Shown here: one piece after another, positions 1-6,612 of the stretch
Position numbering within the stretch: the first letter of the stretch is position 1
Layout: the number at the start of each line of letters is the position of its first letter
DNA from: Acidimicrobiia bacterium
GTDB lineage: Bacteria > Actinomycetota > Acidimicrobiia > Acidimicrobiales > Acidimicrobilacustridaceae
Length of the DNA stretch: 12,757 bases
Assembly (NCBI GenBank): GCA_018882825.1
Contig: VERC01000040.1
Span: 1 to 12,757, forward strand
Direction of reading: 5' to 3'
Program-made: the position numbers and the translations under genes
The notes under the pieces: model-generated
Told to the model about the DNA's origin: nothing
Databases searched by the model: none
Seen by the model: only the letters and a program-made list of their open reading frames with translations

Positions 1-1318
1 AACCCACACCGCGCTGATCGAACTCGTTGCCCGGGAAGGTCGGGATGGTGGCGGGACCGGCATCGAGCAACGGCGAACCGGCCTGCGGCAACATCGTCCT
101 GGTCGAGCCACCGTTGTCGGCCAACGCACCGAGCATCGGGGTGTCGCTGCGCAGCAGGCCGGAGCCGGCGAGGGTCACGTTCGGGCTCACCCCCGAGCCG
201 ATGAGGGAGTTGTTCGCCGTCACCGTGCCGGTGATGGAGGGGTCCTGCTGGACGAGGAGATCGGCGGTACCGCCTGCGCCGGCGGAGTTCCCGGACACGA
301 TCGTGCCGGTGAGGGTGAGCGAGGGGAACCCGTACCCGGAGGCGAAGATGCCGCCGCCCGAGTAGGTGGGGTCGGACGACGTCGACGTGTTCCCGGTGAT
401 GGTGGACATCGAGATGTCGACGGTCGGCACGTAGAAGAACGCCATCGCTCCACCCACCGTCGACGAGTTCCCGGTGAAGGTGGAGTTGGCGATCGTCACC
501 GACCCCGTGGCGAAGACGGCGGCCAGGCCACCGCCACCCCCGAGGGGGTTGGTAGTGGAGTTCCCCGAGATGGTGGAGCCCACGATGGTGAGCGACGACT
601 CGTTCCCCGAGTTGTAGACGGCGAGACCGCCGGCGATGACGTTGGCGGTGTTGTCGGCGATCGTGGAGTCGGTGACGACCAGCGATTCGACCGCGATCAC
701 GCCTCCGCCGATGTAGCCGGAGTTTTCGCTGACCGTGGACCCGGCGAGCACGAGGTTCGGTGCGTAGATGCCCGCGCCGTAGCCTCCGGTGTTGCCGGTC
801 ACCACGCAATCACGCACGGTCAGGGTGTTCTTGCCCTGGGCGAAAATGCCGCCGCTGCTGCCGGCGCCACCTCCGGCATTGCCGTCACCACCGGTGATGG
901 TCAGGCCGCTGATCGTCGAACCCGAGGCCTGCGGGGTGATGTCGAACACACGGCTGGACCCGTCGGCATCGATGGTGAGGAGATCGGCGCCCGGTCCGAT
1001 GATGTCGACGCCATTGTCGATCAAGTCCCCGGCGGTCAACGTGATCGTGCCGGCACCACCGCTGAACAGCGAGGAGGCGAAGGTGATCGTGTCGCCCACC
1101 GTCGCGGCGGCGAGCGCATCGCGCAGTGAGCACGACCCGGGCACAGGGGTGGTGCAGTCCGACGCGGTGGCCGCGCCATCGGCAAGGGTGTCGACCGACC
1201 ACGTGGTGGCGGCACCGGCAGGGGCCGCCGACAACGCCAGAAGCAGGGTGGAACCGGCGCCGCCCACCAGGGTGGCCGCCGCTCCGATCGCCGTGGTACG
1301 GGAAACTCGGGTCGTCAT
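1..1318 (-). CDS. Secreted right-handed beta-helix protein with CSLREA-type N-terminus (3' end cut by window edge)
   Basis: The reading frame is open for 439 codons from ATG at 1318 to the window edge. Residues 1-37 form a Sec signal peptide: basic N-terminus, hydrophobic stretch around 11-31, then an APAGA-A type cleavage site. A CSLRDAL motif at about 63-69, paired with an earlier Cys near 55, matches the CSLREA N-terminal domain of exported proteins. The rest is a run of short STITGN/STISGN/STFTGN rungs with many Gly and Asn, typical of right-handed parallel beta-helix (pectin-lyase-like or Pmp-like) folds. The last visible residues (SPLLDAG...FDQRG) look like the beginning of a choice-of-anchor Q-type C-terminal domain, so little is probably missing. 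AGAGGA lies 5 nt before this ATG. In-frame ATGs at 1333 and 1342 are possible but less well served by a ribosome site. No catalytic residues are recognised; a surface or adhesin-like role is inferred from fold and export. Confidence 0.85.
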   Translation of the reverse strand, partial: MTTRVSRTTAIGAAATLVGGAGSTLLLALSAAPAGAATTWSVDTLADGAATASDCTTPVPGSCSLRDALAAATVGDTITFASSLFSGGAGTITLTAGDLIDNGVDIIGPGADLLTIDADGSSRVFDITPQASGSTISGLTITGGDGNAGGGAGSSGGIFAQGKNTLTVRDCVVTGNTGGYGAGIYAPNLVLAGSTVSENSGYIGGGVIAVESLVVTDSTIADNTANVIAGGLAVYNSGNESSLTIVGSTISGNSTTNPLGGGGGLAAVFATGSVTIANSTFTGNSSTVGGAMAFFYVPTVDISMSTITGNTSTSSDPTYSGGGIFASGYGFPSLTLTGTIVSGNSAGAGGTADLLVQQDPSITGTVTANNSLIGSGVSPNVTLAGSGLLRSDTPMLGALADNGGSTRTMLPQAGSPLLDAGPATIPTFPGNEFDQRGVG

Positions 1319-1321
1319 CGG

Positions 1322-1332
1322 GATCCTCTTCA
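1322..1332 (-). promoter_or_regulatory. Ribosome binding site of the left beta-helix gene
   Basis: On the minus strand GAAGAGGA stands 5 nt before ATG 1318. It is one of only two clear Shine-Dalgarno sequences in the window and favours this start over the in-frame ATGs at 1333 and 1342, which lie within or upstream of it. Confidence 0.5.
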
Positions 1333-1399
1333 TCGTGTTCATCTGCTTCGCGGGCAAGGGGGCGCGGAACCCGGCCCTCCCGGAGTGCCCTGTGAAAGC

Positions 1400-1405
1400 A
1401 TCCTA
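1400..1405 (-). promoter_or_regulatory. Possible -10 element (TAGGAT) of the left beta-helix gene
   Basis: On the minus strand TAGGAT matches the actinobacterial TANNNT -10 pattern. Transcription from it would give a 5' leader of about 75 nt before ATG 1318. No convincing TTGACN -35 is seen 16-19 nt upstream, so this is a weak call. Confidence 0.3.
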
Positions 1406-1412
1406 CTCATGA

Positions 1413-1577
1413 CCCGACGGAACGTCCTCGGCCCCCTCACCTCACCCACACCCGACCCGTCGATGCAGTGACGGTGGCATCATCGCCGGGGTGGCCACCC
1501 TCTGGAACAGGGACGGATCGCTGATCGCCACCGCCCGCCAGACTGCGCTGCTGCGACGTCTGCCTCGACCCGACTGA
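1413..1577 (+). pseudogene. C-terminal remnant of a TesB-like acyl-CoA thioesterase
   Basis: A plus-strand frame open from 1413 (after an in-frame stop at 1410-1412) ends at TGA 1575-1577 and contains no ATG, GTG or TTG start. Its last ~36 codons, from about 1470, read DGGIIAGVATLWNRDG followed by SLIATARQTALLRR. This keeps the pattern of the final beta-strands of TesB-type double-hotdog thioesterases (G-[FI]-[VI]-x-G, then D-G-x-L-[VI]-A-[ST]-x-x-Q, then a basic end). Codons before about 1470 do not resemble the family in any frame, so only the 3' end of a gene seems to survive, next to the divergent beta-helix gene. It could be a relic of insertion or deletion, a chance likeness, or an assembly join. 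The PNPOx-like gene starts 21 bp downstream, suggesting a former operon. Confidence 0.45.
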
Positions 1578-1598
1578 CCGTCCCGACCGACACGACCG

Positions 1599-1991
1599 AT
1601 GCCCACCGGACCCGCCGACCTGCTCGCCGAACTCCCCCGCCGCCTGGCCGAGGAGACCATCATCTGGTTGGCCACCACGCGGCCCGATGGTCGACCACAC
1701 CTCATCGCCATCTGGTTCGTGCACGTCGACGATGCACTGTGGATCGCCACCGGCGCCGACAGCGTCAAGATCACGAACCTGCGCGCCAACCCGGCAGTGA
1801 GCGTGAGTCTCGAGTCGGGAATGCGCTCGGCGGTGGGAGAGGGAACGGCCCGGATCATCGCTCCGCCGTTCCCCCGAGCCGTCGCGGACGCGTTCCTGGA
1901 GCGGTTTGACTGGGACATCGCCGACGGCTCAGATGCCGACATGGGATCGCTGGCGCTGTTGCGCCTCGACATCGAGCGGTGGCGCCGGTGA
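1599..1991 (+). CDS. PNPOx-like FMN/F420-dependent split-barrel oxidoreductase
   Basis: The 130-residue protein has the layout of small pyridoxamine-5'-phosphate-oxidase-like split barrels of the F420/FMN-binding type. It has an N-terminal helix (LLAELPRRLAEE), the strand pair WLATTRPDGRPH...IWFVHVDDALWIATG at about 24-53, the cofactor-phosphate region DSVKITNLRANPAVSVSLE at 54-72, and a G-x-A-R-I strand near 81-86. The length is normal for actinobacterial single-domain members. These enzymes reduce or oxidise small substrates with F420H2 or FMN, or bind the cofactor; the substrate cannot be read here. ATG 1599 is the only start after the in-frame stop at 1575-1577, which also ends the thioesterase remnant. 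No Shine-Dalgarno is visible. The stop overlaps a GTG of the next gene, which implies co-translation. Family certain, precise function unknown. Confidence 0.85.
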   Translation: MPTGPADLLAELPRRLAEETIIWLATTRPDGRPHLIAIWFVHVDDALWIATGADSVKITNLRANPAVSVSLESGMRSAVGEGTARIIAPPFPRAVADAFLERFDWDIADGSDADMGSLALLRLDIERWRR

Positions 1992-2497
1992 GCAGCGACT
2001 GGTCGCCGGCGCTCCCCGGCCTGCGACGACTCCGGCTCGACGTCGTGGTGGTGGTGCAGGCGATCGTCACCACGCTCATGGTGGGCATGATCTGGACGGT
2101 CCACCTCGTGCACTACGAGCTGTTCCCACTCGTCGGAGCCGATGCGTGGGATGCCTACGAGTCGGCCCATGTCGATCGCATCGGCAAGGTCCTGTTCGGG
2201 CCCTGGCTCATCGAGGGACTGTGCGTTCTCGTGCTGCTGCTGGCCCGTCGCCGCGATCTGCGGATCCTCGCCTTCGTGGGTGCCTTCCTGATGCTGTTCA
2301 TCCTCATCGACACGGCGGCATTCTCGGCGCCCGCCCACGGGGTGCTGCTCGACAGCTGGGACCGCAACACGTACGACGAGTTGATGGTGGTCAACCTCGT
2401 CCGAGCCTGGCTGTGGACGGCCAAGGGCGTGGTGGCGGTGTGGATGTTGTGGCTGGTCGTCACCCGCAACCTCACGTCACGCTCCGAACGAACCTGA
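1979..2497 (+). CDS. Four-helix integral membrane protein of unknown function
   Basis: The 172-residue product has four hydrophobic segments at about 21-43, 71-89, 97-113 and 143-162. The first helix ends in VHLVHYELFP, followed by a soluble stretch with WDAYESAHVDRIGK. I recall this (V)HY-x-LF...Y...H...R arrangement from uncharacterised small bacterial membrane proteins, but no function is known to me. Conserved His/Tyr near the membrane face could bind a metal, haem or quinone; that is speculation. Two in-frame GTG starts exist: 1979, and 1988, which overlaps the stop of the upstream gene as GTGA. The latter would be classical translational coupling and is at least as likely. Coupling to a split-barrel flavin/F420 protein hints at a redox partnership. 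Its 3' end overlaps the convergent HNH gene by 26 bp. Confidence 0.75.
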   Translation: MAPVSSDWSPALPGLRRLRLDVVVVVQAIVTTLMVGMIWTVHLVHYELFPLVGADAWDAYESAHVDRIGKVLFGPWLIEGLCVLVLLLARRRDLRILAFVGAFLMLFILIDTAAFSAPAHGVLLDSWDRNTYDELMVVNLVRAWLWTAKGVVAVWMLWLVVTRNLTSRSERT

Positions 2498-3806
2498 CCT
2501 GCTCGGCGCGCTCCGGCACGCTCGACCGACTCCAACCCCGGGGAGAGCGCACGGTGAACACGGCATCGTCGTCGAGTTCCATGCGGTACCCGTCCTTGTG
2601 GAACTCGCGATGGTGGGTCCCGCACAGCAGCACCATCCGATCGACATCGGTGCGACCCCCCTCGATCCAATGATCGACATGGTGCACATCACAGAATCTC
2701 GGTCTCACCCGACATCCCGGTGCCCGACAATGTCGGTCGCGGGCGATCACGGCTCTTCGTTGCCAGTGACGAGCAGTGCGAACCTCCCGACCGAGGTCGA
2801 GCACCCTCGAGCCCGACATCATCACCCGTTGCACCACCGAATCGCAGGTGAGTGCCGAGATCGCCGCCGGATCGAGCACCTGACCCTCGGTGGTCACCGC
2901 CTCACCGTGATGCGCGAGCGCCTCGCTGAACCAGGCCGTCTCGACAACGGACCATCCCCGCTCCACGGCCCGGGCCCGCACATCGGCCACCGTGCCCACG
3001 CCGGCACCGCGCAGGGCTGCGGCACGAAGCTCGGCCACATCGATCACCAACGACACATGCGGGACGAATCGACCCGACTCGCCGGCTCCGTCGCGGGAAT
3101 CGAGCGCGAACTTGGCCATGGCCACGAGCGCATCGGCGTTGCGGGTCGCCATCGACCGACGCGGACCCACGACGTCGCCGTGCTCATCGACCGGATCGGG
3201 GACGTCGAACACGCGCAGCGCGGCCTCGACGATCGCACCCTCGACCGGCGACAACTCACCCGAGATCGCCATCCGCCCGTCGAAGTACGAGGACACGAAC
3301 ACCCCCGATGGACGTTCGGCGAAGTGCTCGGCGCCGTCCTCGGCCTCGGCACAGCGCACCCACTGGCGCAGTGCCACCTCGGTCGCGGTGACATCGAGCG
3401 GCGCGACCACCTCGACAACCCGTGCGGCGTGCTCGGCGAACCGGGCCACGAACCGCGTCGGGATCACCGTCACCATCGCATCCACCTGCGGACCCGTGAG
3501 TCGACCTGTGCACCAGGCACTCGCCACCTCGGGCCAGGATTCGAGCCGTTCCGAACGTCGGGCCGCAGCCGACGCGTCCTTCCGACTCAGCGCACAGGCG
3601 TCGGCCAACCATCCCCGCAAGGACCCAGCGCCCTCGTCGCGCCACAGCTCGTGCACGTCGAATCGCACCTGGGCCTCGCACACCAGCGCCTCGAGCCGAT
3701 CGATCGTCGCACGCAGCCTGACCATCGCCGGGCCCGCGGCGGGCACGCCGGCGGCGGCGATCCGCTCCACGATCCCTCCGAGCTCGTCGGCCAATGTTTC
3801 GAACAT
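2472..3806 (-). CDS. DUF222 / 13E12-repeat family HNH endonuclease, SOS-regulated
   Basis: The 444-residue protein has the standard two-part layout: an N-terminal helical DUF222 region (about 1-330) and a C-terminal HNH domain (about 344-410). The HNH core is intact: C360 and C365 (CRAPGC), DVHHVDHW with H375/H376/H379, C395, H398/H399 and H403. The fold and motif predict a metal-dependent DNA nuclease. Members are numerous in actinobacteria, and their biological role is unsettled. ATG 3806 (MFETL...) is chosen because TACTGT lies 7 nt upstream and a perfect LexA box spans the start codon. The frame stays open far upstream, but that part is antisense to the hydrolase gene and has no family features. 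The gene is divergent from the hydrolase and converges on the membrane protein. LexA control makes DNA-damage induction likely. Confidence 0.93.
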   Translation of the reverse strand: MFETLADELGGIVERIAAAGVPAAGPAMVRLRATIDRLEALVCEAQVRFDVHELWRDEGAGSLRGWLADACALSRKDASAAARRSERLESWPEVASAWCTGRLTGPQVDAMVTVIPTRFVARFAEHAARVVEVVAPLDVTATEVALRQWVRCAEAEDGAEHFAERPSGVFVSSYFDGRMAISGELSPVEGAIVEAALRVFDVPDPVDEHGDVVGPRRSMATRNADALVAMAKFALDSRDGAGESGRFVPHVSLVIDVAELRAAALRGAGVGTVADVRARAVERGWSVVETAWFSEALAHHGEAVTTEGQVLDPAAISALTCDSVVQRVMMSGSRVLDLGREVRTARHWQRRAVIARDRHCRAPGCRVRPRFCDVHHVDHWIEGGRTDVDRMVLLCGTHHREFHKDGYRMELDDDAVFTVRSPRGWSRSSVPERAEQVRFVRSVT

Positions 3807-3814
3807 GTGTTCGA
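3799..3814. promoter_or_regulatory. LexA-binding SOS box (Cheo box)
   Basis: TCGAAC-ATGT-GTTCGA is a perfect match to the actinobacterial SOS box TCGAAC-N4-GTTCGA. It covers the HNH start codon (3806-3804) and touches the last base of the TACTGT -10 at 3819-3814, so bound LexA would block polymerase at the promoter/start. One half-site read on the minus strand supplies the codons for the initial Met-Phe-Glu. Confidence 0.9.
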
Positions 3815-3819
3815 CAGTA
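3814..3819 (-). promoter_or_regulatory. -10 element (TACTGT) of the HNH gene, leaderless type
   Basis: On the minus strand TACTGT lies exactly 7 nt before ATG 3806, the distance expected if transcription starts at the start codon. No Shine-Dalgarno sequence is present. No good -35 was found. The overlap with the LexA box supports both calls. Confidence 0.6.
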
Positions 3820-3923
3820 CGGCGACCCGGTCGGACCCGGAATGGGCCAAACGAACTCGATCCCCGACGCGACCCCGGCCCGCTCCCCGTGCGACCGCGG
3901 CCCGCAAGGACCGACCGCCGTCC

Positions 3924-3929
3924 TACGCT
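3924..3929 (+). promoter_or_regulatory. -10 element (TACGCT) of the hydrolase gene, leaderless type
   Basis: TACGCT fits TANNNT and stands 6 nt before ATG 3936, with no Shine-Dalgarno between. This supports ATG 3936 and a transcript starting at or near that codon. Confidence 0.5.
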
Positions 3930-3935
3930 CGACCG

Positions 3936-5480
3936 ATGGTCCGGACACCAACGTTGCGACCCACTCGCGCTCGAGCACCGGCCGCGGCCGCCACCCCGCG
4001 CTCGACCACACTGCACACCACGACCCGAACCACCTCCGCCCCCGCTCTGGTGCTCCGCCGTTGCTGCGGGATCACCGCCCGTCATCGGGCGCTTGCACTC
4101 CTCTCCATCGCCACGCTCACCATCGCCCTCGCTGCCTGTGGCTCGACGTCGAACGACCCGACCGGTCGCACCGCAACCTCCGACGCCGCCCGACTCGCTG
4201 CCATCGCCACCGCCCGCCCCTACGGCGTGGGCATCACCACCCGCACGTTCGTGGACACCAGCCGCACCACCCAGGCCAACCGCGAGCAACCGGCCCGACC
4301 CGATCGCACTCTGGTGACCACGCTCGTCTACCCGACCGCACCCCTCGGGGCCACACGCGAACCGGCCCGGGCCGGCACGCTGCCCGTCCCCGTGCCCGAC
4401 GCCGCCGCCGACGCCACCACGGGCCCGTATCCGCTGGTGGTGTTCGCCCACGGATTCGGCGGCAACGAGCAACTGCTGCTGCCGTTGGCCTCGATGTGGG
4501 CGCAGGCGGGGTACATCGTCGCCATCCCGCTGTTCCCCCTCACGAACACGCGCACACCGGGGGGCATCAATGGTGCCGACATCGCCAATCAGCCCGGTGA
4601 CGTCGGGTTCCTGTTCGACACGCTCACCGCTCCCAATGACACTCCGGTGAACGGACTGGTCGACGCCGACCGTCTGGCACTGGCCGGTCACTCCAACGGC
4701 GGCATCACCACGCTCGGCGCCATCGCCAATTCCTGCTGCAAGGACGCGCGCATCGGTGCGGCGATCGTGTTCGCCGGCGTCACTTCTCCCTTCGGTGGTG
4801 GCACCTACGATCTCACCGATCTGCCGCCGGTGTTGTTCGTACACGGTGTGAACGATGCGCAGATCGATTTCGAACAGGCAGCGCGCATCTTCAACGACGC
4901 GTCGACACCGAAGGCGATGTTGCGTGTCGACACCGGGAACCATGTGTCGATCCTCATGTCGAGCGCGCCCGAGTTCGCCGAGGTGACGGCGGCCACGATC
5001 GACTTCCTCGACCTCGCGCTCCTCGGCGATCCGACGGCTCCGGCTCGTCTCGCCCAGGATCAGACGCCCGGTCGTTCCACCATGTTCTTCGCGCCCGATG
5101 CCGACAGCGCGGCCACGGTGAAGGTCCCGGTGGCCGACCGCGGTCCCACCGACCGGCGCGCCACCATCTCCAAGCAGGACGGACTGCGCGACGGCGAGAA
5201 GGTGACTGTGACGTGGTCGGGCTTCCTCGTGGGCAAGACCGTGAACATCGTGCAGTGCACCGGTGACGGTCGCGGTGGGTCGGAGACCTGCGAGATCCGA
5301 CCCGGACAGGTGCTGCTCCCCAACCCCACCGGCTCGGGACGGCTCGAGATGACCGTCACGGTGGGCAAGGTGGGCAACGGCGTGTGCGATGCCGCCAATC
5401 GGTGCACGATCCTCGTCAACGACGCCGGCCTGCAGGATCCCGACGCCTTCGTGTACTTCCCGGTGACCTTCGCGCCCTGA
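3936..5480 (+). CDS. Alpha/beta-hydrolase lipoprotein with C-terminal neocarzinostatin-like domain
   Basis: The 514-residue protein starts with a long basic/Thr-rich N-region, a hydrophobic stretch at 51-67 and lipobox ALAAC with C68, so it is probably a lipid-anchored extracellular protein. Residues ~125-365 form an alpha/beta-hydrolase related to PET-hydrolase/PAF-acetylhydrolase-type esterases. The motif HGFGG at 172-176 is the oxyanion region, the nucleophile elbow is GHSNGG with S253, and D307 (HGVNDAQ) and H336 (TGNHV) complete a plausible triad. Residues ~408-514 match the neocarzinostatin-like immunoglobulin-type fold: DGLRDGEKVTVTWSGF, VQCT, and Cys pairs 441/452 and 484/490 spaced as in neocarzinostatin. 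It likely hydrolyses an ester or amide outside the cell, the extra domain perhaps binding substrate or surface. In-frame GTG 4050 would give a more ordinary 30-residue lipoprotein signal, but TACGCT favours 3936. Substrate unknown. Confidence 0.88.
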   Translation: MVRTPTLRPTRARAPAAAATPRSTTLHTTTRTTSAPALVLRRCCGITARHRALALLSIATLTIALAACGSTSNDPTGRTATSDAARLAAIATARPYGVGITTRTFVDTSRTTQANREQPARPDRTLVTTLVYPTAPLGATREPARAGTLPVPVPDAAADATTGPYPLVVFAHGFGGNEQLLLPLASMWAQAGYIVAIPLFPLTNTRTPGGINGADIANQPGDVGFLFDTLTAPNDTPVNGLVDADRLALAGHSNGGITTLGAIANSCCKDARIGAAIVFAGVTSPFGGGTYDLTDLPPVLFVHGVNDAQIDFEQAARIFNDASTPKAMLRVDTGNHVSILMSSAPEFAEVTAATIDFLDLALLGDPTAPARLAQDQTPGRSTMFFAPDADSAATVKVPVADRGPTDRRATISKQDGLRDGEKVTVTWSGFLVGKTVNIVQCTGDGRGGSETCEIRPGQVLLPNPTGSGRLEMTVTVGKVGNGVCDAANRCTILVNDAGLQDPDAFVYFPVTFAP

Positions 5481-5491
5481 TCCCGGTGTGG

Positions 5492-5497
5492 TTGACT
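5492..5497 (+). promoter_or_regulatory. Weak -10-like hexamer (TTGACT) before lipoprotein copy 1
   Basis: TTGACT lies 6 nt before ATG 5504 and differs from TANNNT at one base. It sits at the same distance as the better hexamers elsewhere in the window. Because the hydrolase stop is only 23 bp upstream, read-through from that gene is an alternative. Confidence 0.25.
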
Positions 5498-5503
5498 GCG
5501 CCC

Positions 5504-6403
5504 ATGCCCGCCAGAACCACCTCGACGAACCCGCACCGCCGTGGCCATGGCACGCTCGGGAGACTGCTGGCCCTCGTCCTGTGCACCGTCCTGCTCGCCG
5601 CCGGCTGCGGGGGTTCTGACTCGGCCGGGTCCGACATCGCGTCCGACGCGACCGACGTGAGCCTGCTGTTCAGTGCACTCGTGCCCTCCATGGTGATCTC
5701 CGCCGACAGCACCGGGCATCGGATCACGGTGCCCCTCGATTCCCCGGTCGCATGGTTCACCGACCGACCGCAACGCGCGGCCGGAACCTTCGATATGGCT
5801 GCGCTCGTGTCGATCTGGGACGCCGAGGGCTTCAGGGTCGACCCTCCCAACGCCGCGGTCGTCGTCACCGTCGACGGCGCTCAGCGGCAACACATCGTCG
5901 AACTCTCCGATCCGAGAATCGACGGGACGACGGTCTCGTTCACGGCGATCGACGTCGGCGACGAGGAGTCCACCGATGCCGTTGCCGGTCGCGAAGCCAG
6001 TCACGACGTCGGCGTCGGCACCTACGGGGCCAGCGAGTTGTTCATCGACAGTGCCGCGACCTCCCCGTGTCCGTCGTCGATCACCACCGAGTACTTCACC
6101 CCGTGCCTCCTCGCCGCCAACCGGACGATCACCTTCAAGGCCACGACCAGTCATGCCGATGACTGCATCAAACTCACCCGGACCGACAGCACGAAGACCG
6201 AGAACGGTGACATCACGCTCCCGAGTGGCAGCTTCTTGCCCATCACCATTTCCGGGACCCAAGGGACCTACTGCCTGAAGTACAACTCGGGCGAGGCATG
6301 GTCGATCAAGGTGTGGCCGAATTCGGTGACGTTCAGCGCCGGTTCTCCCGACTCCACGCCGGGAGGACCCGACCCCGCCGGCAAGTCCGGCTACATCAAC
6401 TAG
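5504..6403 (+). CDS. Secreted lipoprotein, copy 1 of a duplicated uncharacterised family
   Basis: The 299-residue protein has a lipoprotein signal ending LLAAGC (C35). The mature part begins with a short Ser/Asp linker, then DVSLLFSA at 51. A first domain (about 55-180) carries AWFTDRPQRAAGTFDMA and SIWDAEGF...DPPNAAVVV. I recall the (W/Y)F-x-DRP-x-R-x-AG...W...PPNAA signature from other uncharacterised secreted bacterial proteins. A second domain (about 185-278) has four Cys (189, 201, 221, 257), fit for two disulfides, and ends IKVWPNSVTF. The C-terminal ~20 residues are Pro/Gly-rich and disordered. No enzyme motif is seen. Copy 2 at 8168-9109 is closely similar from residue 51 to 278. It follows the hydrolase by 23 bp on the same strand, so the two may be co-transcribed. 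Confidence 0.88.
   Translation: MPARTTSTNPHRRGHGTLGRLLALVLCTVLLAAGCGGSDSAGSDIASDATDVSLLFSALVPSMVISADSTGHRITVPLDSPVAWFTDRPQRAAGTFDMAALVSIWDAEGFRVDPPNAAVVVTVDGAQRQHIVELSDPRIDGTTVSFTAIDVGDEESTDAVAGREASHDVGVGTYGASELFIDSAATSPCPSSITTEYFTPCLLAANRTITFKATTSHADDCIKLTRTDSTKTENGDITLPSGSFLPITISGTQGTYCLKYNSGEAWSIKVWPNSVTFSAGSPDSTPGGPDPAGKSGYIN
5654..6337 (+). repeat. Duplicated lipoprotein module, copy 1
   Basis: This segment codes for DVSLLFSA through SVTFS and is repeated at 8330-9016. By eye about 22 residues differ over the first ~134, most of them conservative, and the DNA is also plainly related. The signal peptides and C-terminal tails outside the segment are unlike each other. Confidence 0.85.
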
Positions 6404-6612
6404 CCGAAGCGACGCCGAACGTCGTCAAAGTCTGCGAGTTGGGAACCAACGCTTCCGAGGGAACATCCGAATCCGGAAGACCACCCCAACCACGATCGGC
6501 GCAGCACACGATCGATGGCTCAACCGCCAGCGAGTTCAGGCATCTCTTCGACGTTCATTCCGTCGCGCCAGTCGACGACTCCGGCCAGCGGTCCGGAACT
6601 AAGGTCCGAGCC
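6404..6612. other. 209-bp intergenic gap with small hairpins, no gene seen
   Basis: No convincing reading frame begins here. Three short inverted repeats follow one another: GCGACG/CGTCGT around CCGAA at 6409-6425, GTTGG/CCAAC around GAA at 6438-6450, and CTTCCG/CGGAAG with a 16-nt loop at 6452-6479. The first begins 5 nt after the lipoprotein stop and could act as a weak terminator, although no T-run follows. The right end holds the TAAGGT element of the next gene. Confidence 0.35.
6600..6605 (+). promoter_or_regulatory. -10 element (TAAGGT) of the Cys-repeat protein gene, leaderless type
   Basis: TAAGGT fits TANNNT and ends 7 nt before GTG 6613. The AAGG inside it could also be read as a Shine-Dalgarno, but the spacing matches the leaderless pattern of neighbouring genes. 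Confidence 0.45.

Noticed and set aside
27..1412. Plus-strand frames of 112 and 207 residues opposite the left beta-helix gene
   Set aside because: They are low-complexity Pro/Ala/Ser-rich antisense frames, while the minus strand carries a full signal peptide, CSLRDAL motif and beta-helix rungs.
1442..2338. Minus-strand frame of about 298 residues
   Set aside because: It is antisense to the split-barrel and membrane protein genes. Its composition is His/Arg/Ser-rich and no domain is recognisable.
2598..3935. Upstream extension of the hydrolase frame to about 960 residues
   Set aside because: It runs antisense through the HNH gene with His/Arg/Pro-rich shadow composition, and it would bury the lipoprotein signal in the middle of the protein.
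3820..3935. GGTC-G-GACC palindrome in the HNH-hydrolase spacer as an operator
   Set aside because: Only 4-bp arms in very GC-rich DNA, so chance is sufficient.
3807..4943. Upstream extension of the HNH reading frame to about 823 residues
   Set aside because: The extra part is antisense to the hydrolase gene, is Gly/Arg-rich, and lacks family features. The SOS box and -10 place the start at 3806.
6298..6612. Longer start for the Cys-repeat protein
   Set aside because: It would overlap the lipoprotein gene and place the signal peptide over 100 residues inside. GTG 6613 has a -10-like element at the usual spacing.
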